Shown here: piece by piece, positions 1-8,207 of the stretch
Layout: every line of letters starts with the position of its first letter
Numbering within the stretch: position 1 is the first letter of the stretch
Source: Streptomyces sp.
Lineage (GTDB): Bacteria; Actinomycetota; Actinomycetes; Streptomycetales; Streptomycetaceae
Direction: 5' to 3'
Assembly: GCF_019510245.1 (NCBI RefSeq)
Contig: NZ_JAEKKT010000122.1
Coordinates: forward strand, 1 to 64,000
DNA: 64,000 bases
Translations under genes and position numbers: made by a program
Notes under the pieces: generated by a model
What the model was told of the DNA's origin: nothing
Database searches by the model: none
Seen by the model: only the letters and a program-made list of their open reading frames with translations

Positions 1-1
1 C

Positions 2-640
2 GACGTGGTGTTCGAGAAGCTGGCCCGCGACCGCCAGGCCAGCGTGGCGGTCTTCGTCGACGGGCGCCGGTTCGTCTCCTACTCGGCCGACGCCGTGATC
101 GTCTCCACCCCGACCGGCTCGACCGCCTACAGCTTCGCCGCCGGCGGCCCCGTCGTCTCGCCGTGCGCGGAGGCCCTCGTCTTCACCCCGGTCGCCCCGC
201 ACATGACGTTCAACCGCTCGGTCGTCACCGCCCCGAACGAAGCGGTCGGCCTGCGCGTCCTGGAACGCTCGGGACAGGCCGCGGTCAGCGTCGACGGCCA
301 GGTGCGGGGCGTCCTGGAGCCGGGGGACTGGATCGGCGTGTACGCCGCCCCGACCCGGCTGCGGGTGGTCCGGCTCGCGGCGATGGACTTCTACGGCCGC
401 CTGCGCGAGCGCATGAACCTGACCGACGCCCCGGCCGCGGTCGCCGACGGCACCCCCGCGCCCCTGTGGTCGCTGCGCACGCCACCGCCCGGCGACATGT
501 CCCATCTCTCCCTGCCGCTCATGGCGGCGGACTACACCGACGCGAAGGAACCGTGCGCCGACTGGAAGGACGGGGTCGCCCACGTACTGGAGAAGTCGGC
601 CTTCCCGCGTCATGCGCAGGAAGGCGACGACAACCCGTGA
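2..640 (+). CDS. nadK: NAD kinase, C-terminal part (5' truncated by window edge)
   Basis: This is the C-terminal 212 residues of an ATP/polyphosphate-dependent NAD kinase, the cytosolic enzyme that makes NADP from NAD. The sequence shows the family hallmark STPTGSTAYSFAAGGPVV near residue 38, followed by the FTPVAPHMTFNRSVV strand region that matches the TPICPHTL-NRP motif of NAD kinases. The reading frame is open to the left edge, so the N-terminal GGDG nucleotide-binding motif and the start codon lie outside the window. A tail of about 80 residues follows the conserved domain, rich in Ala, Pro and acidic residues and without a family I recognise. Symbol given from motif only; a related sugar/lipid kinase fold is the alternative. 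Confidence 0.85.
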   Translation, partial: DVVFEKLARDRQASVAVFVDGRRFVSYSADAVIVSTPTGSTAYSFAAGGPVVSPCAEALVFTPVAPHMTFNRSVVTAPNEAVGLRVLERSGQAAVSVDGQVRGVLEPGDWIGVYAAPTRLRVVRLAAMDFYGRLRERMNLTDAPAAVADGTPAPLWSLRTPPPGDMSHLSLPLMAADYTDAKEPCADWKDGVAHVLEKSAFPRHAQEGDDNP

Positions 641-688
641 CCGCCGGTTCCCCGGCCCGCTACGGCACTTCTGGCGGACCGGGGGCGA

Positions 689-2413
689 TCAGTCCGCGGA
701 CCGCACCGTCGGCATGGCGAGCGCGACCGGGCCGGTCTTGCAGGAGTCGTGGCAGTCCTTCTCCAGGCTGCAGCACAGCGAGCAGATCGCCCCGGAGTGG
801 AACGGGCAGCCCGCCACGTCCGGCCGCTCGAAGTCGGTCGCGCACACCGTGCAGGTCAGCGTGGCCGCCGACGGCAGCCCGTCCGGGCCGAGCAGCGGCT
901 CCGCGAGGTCGTCGACGCGGGCGATGTAGTACTTCCCCCTGGTCAGCACCGCGAACAGCGGCGAGAGCACCATCGCGAGGAGCAGCGCGATGAACGGCGA
1001 GTACGCCTTGCCGTACTCCCCGAAGGCGTTGAAGTAGGCGGCGATGGAGACCGCCGACGCGATCAGCATCGAGCCGAAGCCGACCGGGTTGAAGTTGTGC
1101 AGGTGGGCCCGCTTGAACTCGATGTAGGAGGGGCTCAGCTTCAGCGGCTTGTTGATGACCAGGTCGGCGACGACCGCGCCGATCCAGGCGATCGCCACGT
1201 TGGAGTAGAAGCCCAGCACGGTGTTGAGGAAGCCGAAGACGCCGCCCTCCATCAGGGCCAGGGCGATGCCGACGTTGAGGAAGATGTAGACCACGCGCCC
1301 GGGGTGACGATGCGTCAGCCGGGAGAAGAAGTTCGACCAGGACAGCGAACCGGAGTACGCGTTCGTCGAGTTGATCTTTATCTGGGAGAGGATCACGAAG
1401 AACGTGGCGAGGCCGAGCGCGATCGGCGCCGCGAAGGTCCTGAAGCCCGACACGTACTGCTGGATGGGTTCGTTGGCCTTGGCGAGGCCCACACTGCCGG
1501 CGATGTAGAAGGCGAGGAACGCGCCGCCGATCTGCTTGGCGGCCCCGAGCACCACCCACCCCGGGCCGGCGGAGAGCACCGCCCCCCACCACTTGCGGCT
1601 GTTCTCCGGCGTCTTGTCCGGCATGAACCGCAGGTAGTCCACCTGCTCGCCGATCTGCGCGATCAGCGACAGCGCGACGCCCGCACCCGCGCCCACCCCG
1701 AGCATGCTGATGCCCGACCCGGTCGGGGAGTTGCCGGCGAAGTGCGTGAACTCCGAGAACTTGCCCGGCTCCTGGATCGCGATGGACACGAACGGCGCGA
1801 CCATCAGCACCAGCCAGACGGGCTGCGTCCACACCTGCATCTTCGACAGCGCGGTCATGCCGTAGATGACCAGCGGCAGGATGATGACCGAGCAGATCAG
1901 GTACCCGACGGCGAGCGGGATGTGCAAGCCCAGCTCCAGGGCCTGCGCCATGATCGAGCCTTCGAGGGCGAAGAAGATGAAGGTGAAGCTGGCGTAGATG
2001 ACCGAGGTGAGCGTCGACCCGAGGTAGCCGAAGCCCGCGCCCCGGGTCAGCAGGTCCATGTCGATCGAGTACTTGGCCGAGTAGTACGAGATCGGGATGC
2101 CGGTGAGGAAGATGACCACGGCCGCGGTCAGGATCGCCACCAGCGCGCTGGAGAAGCCGTTGGAGATGGCGATCGAACCGCCGATGGCGAAGTCCGCGAG
2201 ATAGGCGATGCCGCCCAGCGCGGTGGTCGCGACGACGTAGGGGGTCCAGCGGCGGAAGGACTTCGGCGCGTACCGCAGCGAGTAGTCCTCCAGCGTGTCG
2301 TTCTGAGCCCAGTCGTTGTAGGTCCGTTTGCTCTCCGGTCCACCTTCCGTGCCGCTGCCCGCCCCGCCGTCCGCCACGGCCGGCGGCGCCTCCTTGCCGA
2401 CGATCTCCGTCAC
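689..2413 (-). CDS. NCS1-family permease with C-terminal cysteine-rich tail
   Basis: The 574-residue protein has about twelve hydrophobic segments and the nucleobase:cation symporter-1 (purine-cytosine permease) pattern, beginning with a soluble N-terminus containing YNDWAQNDTLEDYSLRYAP. It should import a nucleobase, hydantoin or similar small nitrogen compound across the inner membrane. After the last helix a soluble tail of about 65 residues holds eight cysteines in TCTVCA, GCPFHSG, ICSLCC and DCHDSC groups, which looks like a zinc-binding module; this is unusual for a transporter and suggests a cytoplasmic sensing or docking role. I chose the GTG at 2413 because GGGAAGAG precedes it; longer in-frame versions would run into the neighbouring gene. 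It lies 136 bp downstream of the AmiC-like gene on the same strand, so the two may be co-transcribed. Confidence 0.8.
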   Translation of the reverse strand: MTEIVGKEAPPAVADGGAGSGTEGGPESKRTYNDWAQNDTLEDYSLRYAPKSFRRWTPYVVATTALGGIAYLADFAIGGSIAISNGFSSALVAILTAAVVIFLTGIPISYYSAKYSIDMDLLTRGAGFGYLGSTLTSVIYASFTFIFFALEGSIMAQALELGLHIPLAVGYLICSVIILPLVIYGMTALSKMQVWTQPVWLVLMVAPFVSIAIQEPGKFSEFTHFAGNSPTGSGISMLGVGAGAGVALSLIAQIGEQVDYLRFMPDKTPENSRKWWGAVLSAGPGWVVLGAAKQIGGAFLAFYIAGSVGLAKANEPIQQYVSGFRTFAAPIALGLATFFVILSQIKINSTNAYSGSLSWSNFFSRLTHRHPGRVVYIFLNVGIALALMEGGVFGFLNTVLGFYSNVAIAWIGAVVADLVINKPLKLSPSYIEFKRAHLHNFNPVGFGSMLIASAVSIAAYFNAFGEYGKAYSPFIALLLAMVLSPLFAVLTRGKYYIARVDDLAEPLLGPDGLPSAATLTCTVCATDFERPDVAGCPFHSGAICSLCCSLEKDCHDSCKTGPVALAMPTVRSAD

Positions 2414-2505
2414 GACTCTTCCCTCTCTCGTCCCCGGTCGTTTGCACGGAAGAGTCGCGGCGCGCTGTTTCCCGGACGTTTCACCTGCTTTAAAAGACAA
2501 GGCTT

Positions 2506-2527
2506 GATACTTCCTGTGGGAAGTATC
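2506..2527. promoter_or_regulatory. Perfect 9-bp inverted repeat between binding-protein and permease genes
   Basis: GATACTTCC, loop TGTG, then GGAAGTATC. On the minus-strand transcript it falls just after the AmiC-like stop codon and about 95 nt before the permease start, in the most AT-rich stretch nearby. It can fold as a hairpin (attenuator or partial terminator) or act as a dimeric operator; no U-tract follows on the minus strand. Confidence 0.5.
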
Positions 2528-2549
2528 GGCCCCTGCGGACGAGTTGGGC

Positions 2550-3623
2550 TCAGAGCTGGGCGACGACGTCGAAGTCGAAGGCGTCCGCCCGCGCCAGGTA
2601 CAGCCGTTGGGCGAGATGGTTGCCGCGCAGCCGTACGACACCCCGCGGCCCCTCGTAGGACACCGCGTCCCCGACCGCGCACATGGCCCGCACCTCCAGC
2701 GACCGCGCCCGCTCGGCCAGGGCGGCCAGCAGCCGCACGCCCTCGAAGCAGGACTCGCCGAGGCTCCCCACCACCGGGGCGTGCACACCGAACCGGGCCG
2801 CGTGGCGGGCGCCGAAGTCGAGGCTCTCCGCGGTCGCGAGGGTCCCGAAGAAACCGGCCGCCGCCCACAGCCCGTCGGTGCCGTCCGCGCCGGTGGCCAG
2901 CAGGATGTTCTCGTCCATGTGCGTGCTCAGCCGCAGACACCGCTGGTGCAGGCCGTATCCGGCGAACGCCCGGTTGAAGCGGGCCGCGTCCGCGCCCACC
3001 AGCAGCATCAGCACCGCGTCCGCGCCGCACCGCTCGATCCGGCGCAGCACCGGCCCGAACACCTCCGTCCCCAGCGGCACGAACACCTCGTCCCGCACCC
3101 GCCCGCCGCACTCCCGCGCGTACGCCCGTGCCGTGCGCGCGGTCACCCGGGGCCACACGTAGTCGTTGCCCACCGTGCACCAGCGCCGCACCCCGGACGC
3201 CTCCGCCAGCAGCCGCATCGCGGGCAGCAGTTGGGCGACATCGGTCTCACCGGTCAGGAAGACTCCCGGAGTCCGCTCGCCGCCCTCGTACTGCGCGGTG
3301 TAGACGTACGGCACCCGGCCCGCGATCCGGGGCAGCAGCGCCTGCCGTACCGCCGAGGTGTGCCAGCCCACCACCCCGTCCACGGCGCCCAGCGAGACCA
3401 GCGCCCCGACCTCGGCCGCCACCCGGGCCGGCGGCGCCCCGCCGTCCACGGTCACCAGCCGGACCTCCCGGCCCAACACCCCGCCCGTGGCGTTCAGTTC
3501 CTCCACGGCCAGCCGCGCGGCCGACTCGCACGACGGCCCGAGGACCCCCGCCGGCCCCTGCAACGGCACGACCAGGGCGAGCAGCAGCGTGCCGCTCCCG
3601 TCCTTCGGCGGCGCCGGACGCAT
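2550..3623 (-). CDS. AmiC/urea-type periplasmic-binding-fold sensor protein
   Basis: The 357-residue product matches the type I periplasmic binding fold of the AmiC/UrtA/leucine-binding group (Peripla_BP_5): LVVPLQGPAG at the N-terminus, RLVTVDGGAPPARVAAEV, then VDGVVGWHTSAVRQALLP, and a C-terminal lobe ending at residue 357. There is no signal peptide or lipobox, so like Pseudomonas AmiC it probably acts in the cytoplasm as a ligand sensor rather than as a transporter subunit. Start chosen at 3623 because GGAGGT sits 6 nt upstream; an ATG at 3644 lacks a ribosome site. It is divergent from the MarR gene at 3735 and upstream of the NCS1 permease, so a role in sensing the transported compound is a reasonable inference. 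Confidence 0.75.
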   Translation of the reverse strand: MRPAPPKDGSGTLLLALVVPLQGPAGVLGPSCESAARLAVEELNATGGVLGREVRLVTVDGGAPPARVAAEVGALVSLGAVDGVVGWHTSAVRQALLPRIAGRVPYVYTAQYEGGERTPGVFLTGETDVAQLLPAMRLLAEASGVRRWCTVGNDYVWPRVTARTARAYARECGGRVRDEVFVPLGTEVFGPVLRRIERCGADAVLMLLVGADAARFNRAFAGYGLHQRCLRLSTHMDENILLATGADGTDGLWAAAGFFGTLATAESLDFGARHAARFGVHAPVVGSLGESCFEGVRLLAALAERARSLEVRAMCAVGDAVSYEGPRGVVRLRGNHLAQRLYLARADAFDFDVVAQL

Positions 3624-3734
3624 CGGCCACCTCCGTGCGGGCATGGGGAACGCGGATTCCGGTCCCGGGCCCCGGCGCCGTCGCCAAGACTCGTATTCTG
3701 CGCGCACAGTAGACCTACCGGAAGGACACCGGCA

Positions 3735-4268
3735 ATGCCGTCCGTACCCTCCTCGCCGGACCTCGCCCACCTCCTCAGCCATGCCGAGCGGCGGGTCGTG
3801 CGGAGGCTGGCCGCGGTGCTGGCCGAGGAGGAGTGCACGGTCGAGGAGTGGCGGGTCCTGTCGCTCGTCGGGGACGGCCGGGGGCACCCGATGTCCGAGA
3901 TCGCCGAGCACGCCCTGATGCCGGCGCCCAGCCTGACCAAGCTCGTCGACCGCATGGTCGCGGACAACCTCGTCCACCGCCGCCCCGACCCCCACGACCG
4001 CCGGCGCGTCCTGCTCCACCTCACCGCGCGCGGCGAGGACCTGTACGGACGTGCCGCCCAGCGGGTCCACGGCGACCAGGCCCGGCTGCTCGAAGAGGTC
4101 GGCGACGGGGCGGTGCTGGCGGCTCTCCTCACGCAGCTCTCGGCGGCGGCCGAGGTCCAGGCGACCGAAGTCCGGACGGTCGGGGTCCGGACGGCCGAGG
4201 TCCAGGCGACCGAAGTCCGGACGGTCGAGGTCCGGACGGCCGGCCTGGGACCGTCGGTGCTCCCGTAG
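3735..4268 (+). CDS. MarR-family transcriptional regulator with repetitive C-terminal tail
   Basis: Residues 1-140 form a MarR winged helix: RRLAAVLAEEECTVEEWRVL, the recognition region MPAPSLTKLVDRMVADNLV and the wing RRPDPHDRRRVLLHLTARG. MarR proteins bind DNA as dimers and usually repress a divergent gene until a small ligand binds; here the divergent neighbour is the AmiC-like gene 112 bp away. GGAAGGA precedes the ATG. From residue 140 the protein carries two copies of a 15-residue unit (VQATEVRTVgVRTAE), encoded by a 45-bp tandem DNA repeat. This tail is not part of the MarR fold and probably arose by slippage. Confidence 0.85.
   Translation: MPSVPSSPDLAHLLSHAERRVVRRLAAVLAEEECTVEEWRVLSLVGDGRGHPMSEIAEHALMPAPSLTKLVDRMVADNLVHRRPDPHDRRRVLLHLTARGEDLYGRAAQRVHGDQARLLEEVGDGAVLAALLTQLSAAAEVQATEVRTVGVRTAEVQATEVRTVEVRTAGLGPSVLP
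4150..4239 (+). repeat. 45-bp tandem direct repeat, two copies
   Basis: Copy 1 is 4150-4194 and copy 2 is 4195-4239, nearly identical. The unit is a multiple of three and encodes a 15-residue repeat in the MarR C-terminus. A CGGACGGTC/CCGGACGGC sub-repeat inside each unit suggests earlier, shorter duplications. Copy number could vary among strains. Confidence 0.8.
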
Positions 4269-4334
4269 CCGTGTCGCCGCGGCGGGACGCGCCGGTACGC
4301 CTGGGGTCGGGCCTGCGAGGTCAGGTCTGCGGGG

Positions 4335-5723
4335 TCACCAGCCGGTGAACAGCAGATGGTTCAGCAGCAGCGCGAGCAGTGCCTGTGCGGTGAGCCAGGC
4401 GCGCGGCCGGGGCAGGAACGCGCACGCCGGCAGCAGCCACATCGCGAACGGCAGCCAGATGCGCTCCGTCTCCGCCTTGCTCATCCCGGACAGGTCGGCG
4501 AGCAGCAGGGCCAGCAGGGCGGCGCCCACGAGGAAGGCGAGCCGTTTCTCCGCGCCGGGCGCGGTACGGCGGCGGACCGGCACGGCACCCGCCCGCCGCA
4601 GCCCGGCGACCGTCGCCGGCCCCGTGATGATCACCGTGCAGGCCAGGTTGGCCCACACCCAGTAGCCGTACGGCCGGGTCCCGCCGACTCCCTGGTAGTA
4701 GCGGGTGACCAGCAGCCGGTACCCCCGCCACCAGTCGAACCCGGCCAGGGTGAAGACGAGGGGGACGACCGCCGCCCCGGCCGCCAGCAGCGCGAGGACC
4801 ACAGGCCGGGCCCGGACCCGGTGCCGGCCGAGCACCAGCACCGCCGCCCCGATCAGCGCGAAGAGCGCCAGGCCGTACGACAGGTAGCAGGTCAGCCCGA
4901 ACAGCAGTCCCGCCCCGGCCGCCCAGGCCACGGACCGGCCGGTCACCGCGAGCGCCAGCAGGGCCACCGTCCAGGCAGCGACCGCCGCGAAGTACCCGTC
5001 CGCCGAGGCACCTACCCACACCGCGGCCGGGGCCATCACCAGGAACGGCGCCGCCCGCCGGGCGAGCCGCTCGTCGGCCAGGGCCCGCACCGCGACCAGC
5101 ACCGCGACACAGGCCGTCGAACCGGCCGTGATGCACCAGGCGCCCGCCCAGCCGCCGCCGTGCAGCCCGGCCCGGTCCAGGAGGACGAAGGTGAGCGTGG
5201 CCGCCGGCGGGTGCCCTGCGATGTGGGCCGGCCAGGGCGCCGGGGTCCCGCTGACGATGTGGTGGGTGAAGTCCCGCAGGGCCGCCGGGATGTCGTGGAA
5301 GCGGGAGATGACCGTCAGGTACTCGTTCGGGCTGGTGAGCCGGCCCGCCACGCCCCGCTGCCAGCCGTCGACCAGCGCCAGCGACCACGTCCAGGCCAGA
5401 CAGGCGCCCCAGGCCGCGCCGAGCAGCCCGCGCCAGGGCAGCCGCACGGCCAGGGCCGGCCCGTACGCCGCCACGGCGACCGCGACCAGCAGCGCGGCCG
5501 GGGTGCCCGGGCCGACGTGCGGGTCCCAGTCGGCGAACAGCGGCGGCCAGTGCACGAACAGGTTGCGGTAGGCGTCCTGGAGGTGCCGGCCGACCAGCAC
5601 GGCGGCGAGCACCAGCAGGGCGGCGGCGAGGACGGCGACCAGATCGGCGAAGAGGCCGGCGGGAGAGGCGGACGGATCGGCAGAGAGATCGGCGTGCCGA
5701 GAACGGTGCGGAGCGCGGGTCAC
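4335..5723 (-). CDS. Polytopic membrane protein, GT-C/mannosyltransferase-like
   Basis: The 462-residue protein has about ten to twelve membrane segments and a long first extracytoplasmic loop (residues 45-80 and 135-185, containing HWPPLFADWDPHVGPG and SRFHDIPAALRDFTHH). This topology is that of polyprenyl-phosphate-sugar-dependent GT-C or GT87 glycosyltransferases, which add sugars on the outer face of the membrane. I see no single diagnostic catalytic motif, so the enzyme class is inferred from topology and from nearby sugar genes. The GTG at 5723 is preceded by a TAGCGT hexamer ending 7 bp upstream, consistent with a leaderless transcript. It is divergent from the molybdopterin oxidoreductase at 5837. 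Confidence 0.6.
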   Translation of the reverse strand: MTRAPHRSRHADLSADPSASPAGLFADLVAVLAAALLVLAAVLVGRHLQDAYRNLFVHWPPLFADWDPHVGPGTPAALLVAVAVAAYGPALAVRLPWRGLLGAAWGACLAWTWSLALVDGWQRGVAGRLTSPNEYLTVISRFHDIPAALRDFTHHIVSGTPAPWPAHIAGHPPAATLTFVLLDRAGLHGGGWAGAWCITAGSTACVAVLVAVRALADERLARRAAPFLVMAPAAVWVGASADGYFAAVAAWTVALLALAVTGRSVAWAAGAGLLFGLTCYLSYGLALFALIGAAVLVLGRHRVRARPVVLALLAAGAAVVPLVFTLAGFDWWRGYRLLVTRYYQGVGGTRPYGYWVWANLACTVIITGPATVAGLRRAGAVPVRRRTAPGAEKRLAFLVGAALLALLLADLSGMSKAETERIWLPFAMWLLPACAFLPRPRAWLTAQALLALLLNHLLFTGW

Positions 5724-5836
5724 ACCGGAACGCTAGGTCGGCTTCCGCCCCGAACCGTGCATCAGGCGGCTGACGTCAGACTTTCGTCATGGGTCGCGCA
5801 CCCGTTGCGGGGGTTTCCCCGGCCTACGGTCGGACC

Positions 5837-7081
5837 ATGCGACACGACGATCCACGGCTCCCCACCTCACCCGGCTTCTGGCGCAGCCCGCTGCGCGGCA
5901 CGTGGTTCACTTCGGTGCTCGGCCTGGTACTGCTCGTCGGCATCACCGTGATGTTCGTGACCGGACTGGTGTCGTACGCCGCGTACAACCCGGACCTGGC
6001 CCCGGTGAACGACCAGACCCCCGACAAGGGCCTCCTCGGCTTCTACCTCTTCTCCTGGCCGACGAACCCGTACTGGCTCTACCGGGTCACCCAGGGCCTG
6101 CACGTCACCCTCGGCATCGCCCTGATCCCGGTGCTGCTCGCCAAGCTGTGGTCGGTGGTGCCGAAGCTGTTCACGCTGCCCCCGGCCCGCTCGGTGGCCC
6201 ACGCCCTGGAGCGGGTCTCGCTGCTGCTGCTGGTCGGCGGCGGCCTCTTCGAGTTCACGACCGGCGTCCTCAACGTCCAGCTCGACTACGTCTTCCCCGG
6301 CTCCTTCTACCCCCTGCACTTCTACGGCGCCTGGGTGTTCTTCGCGGCGTTCGCGGCGCACGCGGCACTGAAGACGCCGACGGCGCTGCGGGCGGTCCGG
6401 GAGCGCCGACGGCACCTGGACGAAGCAGAGCTGGAGACTCCGCGGCCGGACGCGCCCACCGTCTCCCGGCGCGGGGCGCTGTGGTTCGTGGGCGGCGCCT
6501 CCCTGCTGCTGCTCGTCACGACCGCCGGGCAGAGCATCGGAGGCGCGCTGCGGCGCACCGCGCTGCTCGCACCGCACGGCGGTGCCGACCCGGGCAGCGG
6601 GCCGAACGGCTTCCAGATCAACAAGACGGCCGCGTATGCCGGGATCGACGCGTCGGAGACCGGGGACGAGGCGTGGCGGCTCGTCGTCACCGGACGCGAC
6701 GGCCGGACGGTCCGCCTCAGCCGCGCCGAACTGCTCCGGCTGCCCCTGCACAGCGCCGCGCTGCCGATCGCCTGCGTCGAGGGCTGGTCGACCGCCGACC
6801 AGTGGTGGCGCGGGGTGCGGCTGCGCGACCTCGCCGCGCTGGTCGGCTACGACAGCGACCCGCCGGACGTCCTCGTCGAGTCGCTCCAGCGGCACGGCGC
6901 CTTCCGCCGCGGGGCCTTGCGCGCCAACCAGGTCGCCGACCCGCGCTCCCTGCTCGCCCTCCAGGTGAACGGCGAGGACCTGACCCCCGACCACGGCTAC
7001 CCGGCGCGCGTGATCGTGCCCGCCGCACCCGGTGTCCTCAACACCAAGTGGGTGGCCCGGATGACCTTCGGAGACCTGTGA
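5837..7081 (+). CDS. Membrane-anchored molybdopterin-dependent oxidoreductase
   Basis: The 414-residue protein joins an N-terminal block of about five membrane helices, similar to cytochrome b561-type anchors (GLHVTLGIALIPVLLAKLW contains a possible haem-ligand His), to a C-terminal sulfite-oxidase-like molybdopterin domain from about residue 255. The key Mo-ligand cysteine is visible in LPIACVEGWSTADQWWRGV, followed by VRLRDLAALVG and the terminal VIVPAAPGVLNTKWVARM. It should be a redox enzyme facing outside, with the helices passing electrons or anchoring it. The Arg-rich PTVSRRGALWFVGGASLLLL joins the two parts. The ATG at 5837 is in frame 16 codons after another possible ATG. It overlaps the next gene by one base (TGATG), so the pair forms an operon. 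Confidence 0.85.
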   Translation: MRHDDPRLPTSPGFWRSPLRGTWFTSVLGLVLLVGITVMFVTGLVSYAAYNPDLAPVNDQTPDKGLLGFYLFSWPTNPYWLYRVTQGLHVTLGIALIPVLLAKLWSVVPKLFTLPPARSVAHALERVSLLLLVGGGLFEFTTGVLNVQLDYVFPGSFYPLHFYGAWVFFAAFAAHAALKTPTALRAVRERRRHLDEAELETPRPDAPTVSRRGALWFVGGASLLLLVTTAGQSIGGALRRTALLAPHGGADPGSGPNGFQINKTAAYAGIDASETGDEAWRLVVTGRDGRTVRLSRAELLRLPLHSAALPIACVEGWSTADQWWRGVRLRDLAALVGYDSDPPDVLVESLQRHGAFRRGALRANQVADPRSLLALQVNGEDLTPDHGYPARVIVPAAPGVLNTKWVARMTFGDL

Positions 7082-7608
7082 TGCGCCCGCGCCCCGTCAT
7101 CGGCAGCCCCTTCCAGATCCTCCTGCTGGCCTGCTCGTTCGCGCTCGCCGCCTACGCGGGCGTACGGCTGCTGTCCGGCGACTGGCTCGGCGTGACGCTG
7201 TGGGTGGTGGGCGCGGCGCTGCTGCACGACCTCGTCCTGCTGCCGCTGTACGCGCTGGCCGACCGGGCGCTGGCGCGGGGGATGGGCGCCGCCGGCCGCC
7301 GGGTGGGGGCAGCGGCCACGCCCTCGAAACAGTGGGGGAGGACGATGTACGTCCGGGTCCCGGCCGCGCTCTCCGCGCTGCTCCTGCTGGTGTGGTTCCC
7401 GCTGATCAGCGGGATGGTGGCCGGGCACTACCGGTCGGCCACCGGCCTCTCCACGGACGGCTACCTGGCCCGCTGGCTGCTGATCACCGCCGTGCTCTTC
7501 GGCGGCTCGGCGCTCCTGCTGGCGATGGGGGTCCCCCCGCTCGAGCGAAGCCGAGAGCGGGGGAGGCTGCGCAGGGCCGCGAAGCGGCGCCCGCCGGCCG
7601 CCCACTGA
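7081..7608 (+). CDS. Small integral membrane protein, partner of the oxidoreductase
   Basis: The 175-residue protein has four predicted helices: PFQILLLACSFALAAYAGV, a second near residue 45, then SALLLLVWFPLISGMVAG and WLLITAVLFGGSALLLAM. The start codon overlaps the stop codon of the molybdopterin oxidoreductase, so it is probably its membrane partner. I do not recognise a named family. The last 27 residues are highly basic (RSRERGRLRRAAKRR) and are encoded by a dispersed Streptomyces hairpin repeat at 7525-7566, so the original stop was probably upstream of that insertion. Its 3' end overlaps the convergent methyltransferase by 148 bp. Confidence 0.65.
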   Translation: MRPRPVIGSPFQILLLACSFALAAYAGVRLLSGDWLGVTLWVVGAALLHDLVLLPLYALADRALARGMGAAGRRVGAAATPSKQWGRTMYVRVPAALSALLLLVWFPLISGMVAGHYRSATGLSTDGYLARWLLITAVLFGGSALLLAMGVPPLERSRERGRLRRAAKRRPPAAH

Positions 7609-8207
7609 GCCTCCGGCTCCCAGCCCCGCGCGCACCGCAGCAGGGCCGGGGTGCCGAGCCGCGCCCAGCGGAAGGGGGCGCCGACGGCCTCCCGGGCGTC
7701 GGTGAGGTGGACGTCGGCGCATTCGTCGACGTCCACCGGCGCGGTCTCGGCGATCAGCAGTCCACCGGGGGCGAGGAGCCGGGCCACCCGGCCGAGCAGC
7801 GCGTGCGGGTCGCCGCCGATGCCGACGTTGCCGTCCATGAGCAGGACGGTGCCCCAGCGGCCCTCGCCGGGCAGCGGCTCGAAGACCGAGCGGCGCAGGG
7901 CCTGACCGCCGAGCCGCACGGTGTGGTCCACGGCGGCCGCGCTGACGTCGATGCCGAGGACGGGACGGCCCCGGGCGGCGAGTTCGGCGACCAGACGCCC
8001 GGGGCCGCAGCCGACGTCCAGGACCGCGCCCTCGCAGCGGTCGAGGACAGCCCGGTCGACCGGGTCGGCCCGCGCGCACCAGCGCTCGACGTCCAGGGGC
8101 AGCAGCCAGCCGTCCGTGCGGCGCAGGAACAGCGGGCCGCGCCCGGCGCGCAGGGCGGCGGCGTAGGGATCGGCACCGGTCCAGGGGACGGGTGGCGAGG
8201 TGGTCAT
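7461..8207 (-). CDS. Class I SAM-dependent methyltransferase
   Basis: The 248-residue protein has the SAM-binding glycine loop VLDVGCGPGRLVAELAARG (motif I) near residue 66, followed by GIDVSAAAVD and a post-II acidic region. It should methylate a small molecule, probably a sugar or glycan precursor given its neighbours. Its ATG overlaps the stop of the DUF2064 gene (ATGA at 8204-8207), which indicates translational coupling. The C-terminal 45 residues, rich in Ser, Arg and Pro, are read through the dispersed repeat at 7525-7566 and lie antisense to the membrane-protein gene; they are probably not part of the ancestral enzyme. Confidence 0.75.
   Translation of the reverse strand: MTTSPPVPWTGADPYAAALRAGRGPLFLRRTDGWLLPLDVERWCARADPVDRAVLDRCEGAVLDVGCGPGRLVAELAARGRPVLGIDVSAAAVDHTVRLGGQALRRSVFEPLPGEGRWGTVLLMDGNVGIGGDPHALLGRVARLLAPGGLLIAETAPVDVDECADVHLTDAREAVGAPFRWARLGTPALLRCARGWEPEAQWAAGGRRFAALRSLPRSRLRSSGGTPIASRSAEPPKSTAVISSQRAR
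7525..7566. repeat. Dispersed Streptomyces hairpin repeat inside overlapping 3' ends
   Basis: The core is CCCCCGCTC, a GAGCGAAGCC-type loop, then GAGAGCGGGGG, flanked by ATGGGGGTCC. This element is, from memory, a high-copy intergenic repeat in Streptomyces genomes. Here it lies within the coding 3' ends of two convergent genes, so it probably entered near their stop codons and extended both frames. Confidence 0.65.

Noticed and set aside
2544..4268. Long open frames running through the NCS1/AmiC/MarR genes on both strands
   Set aside because: These are shadow frames with Arg/Gly/Pro/Ala-rich, low-complexity products, typical of high-GC DNA.
5771..5778. TGACGTCA palindrome upstream of the molybdopterin oxidoreductase
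   Set aside because: A single 8-bp palindrome is common by chance in GC-rich DNA and no second copy was found.
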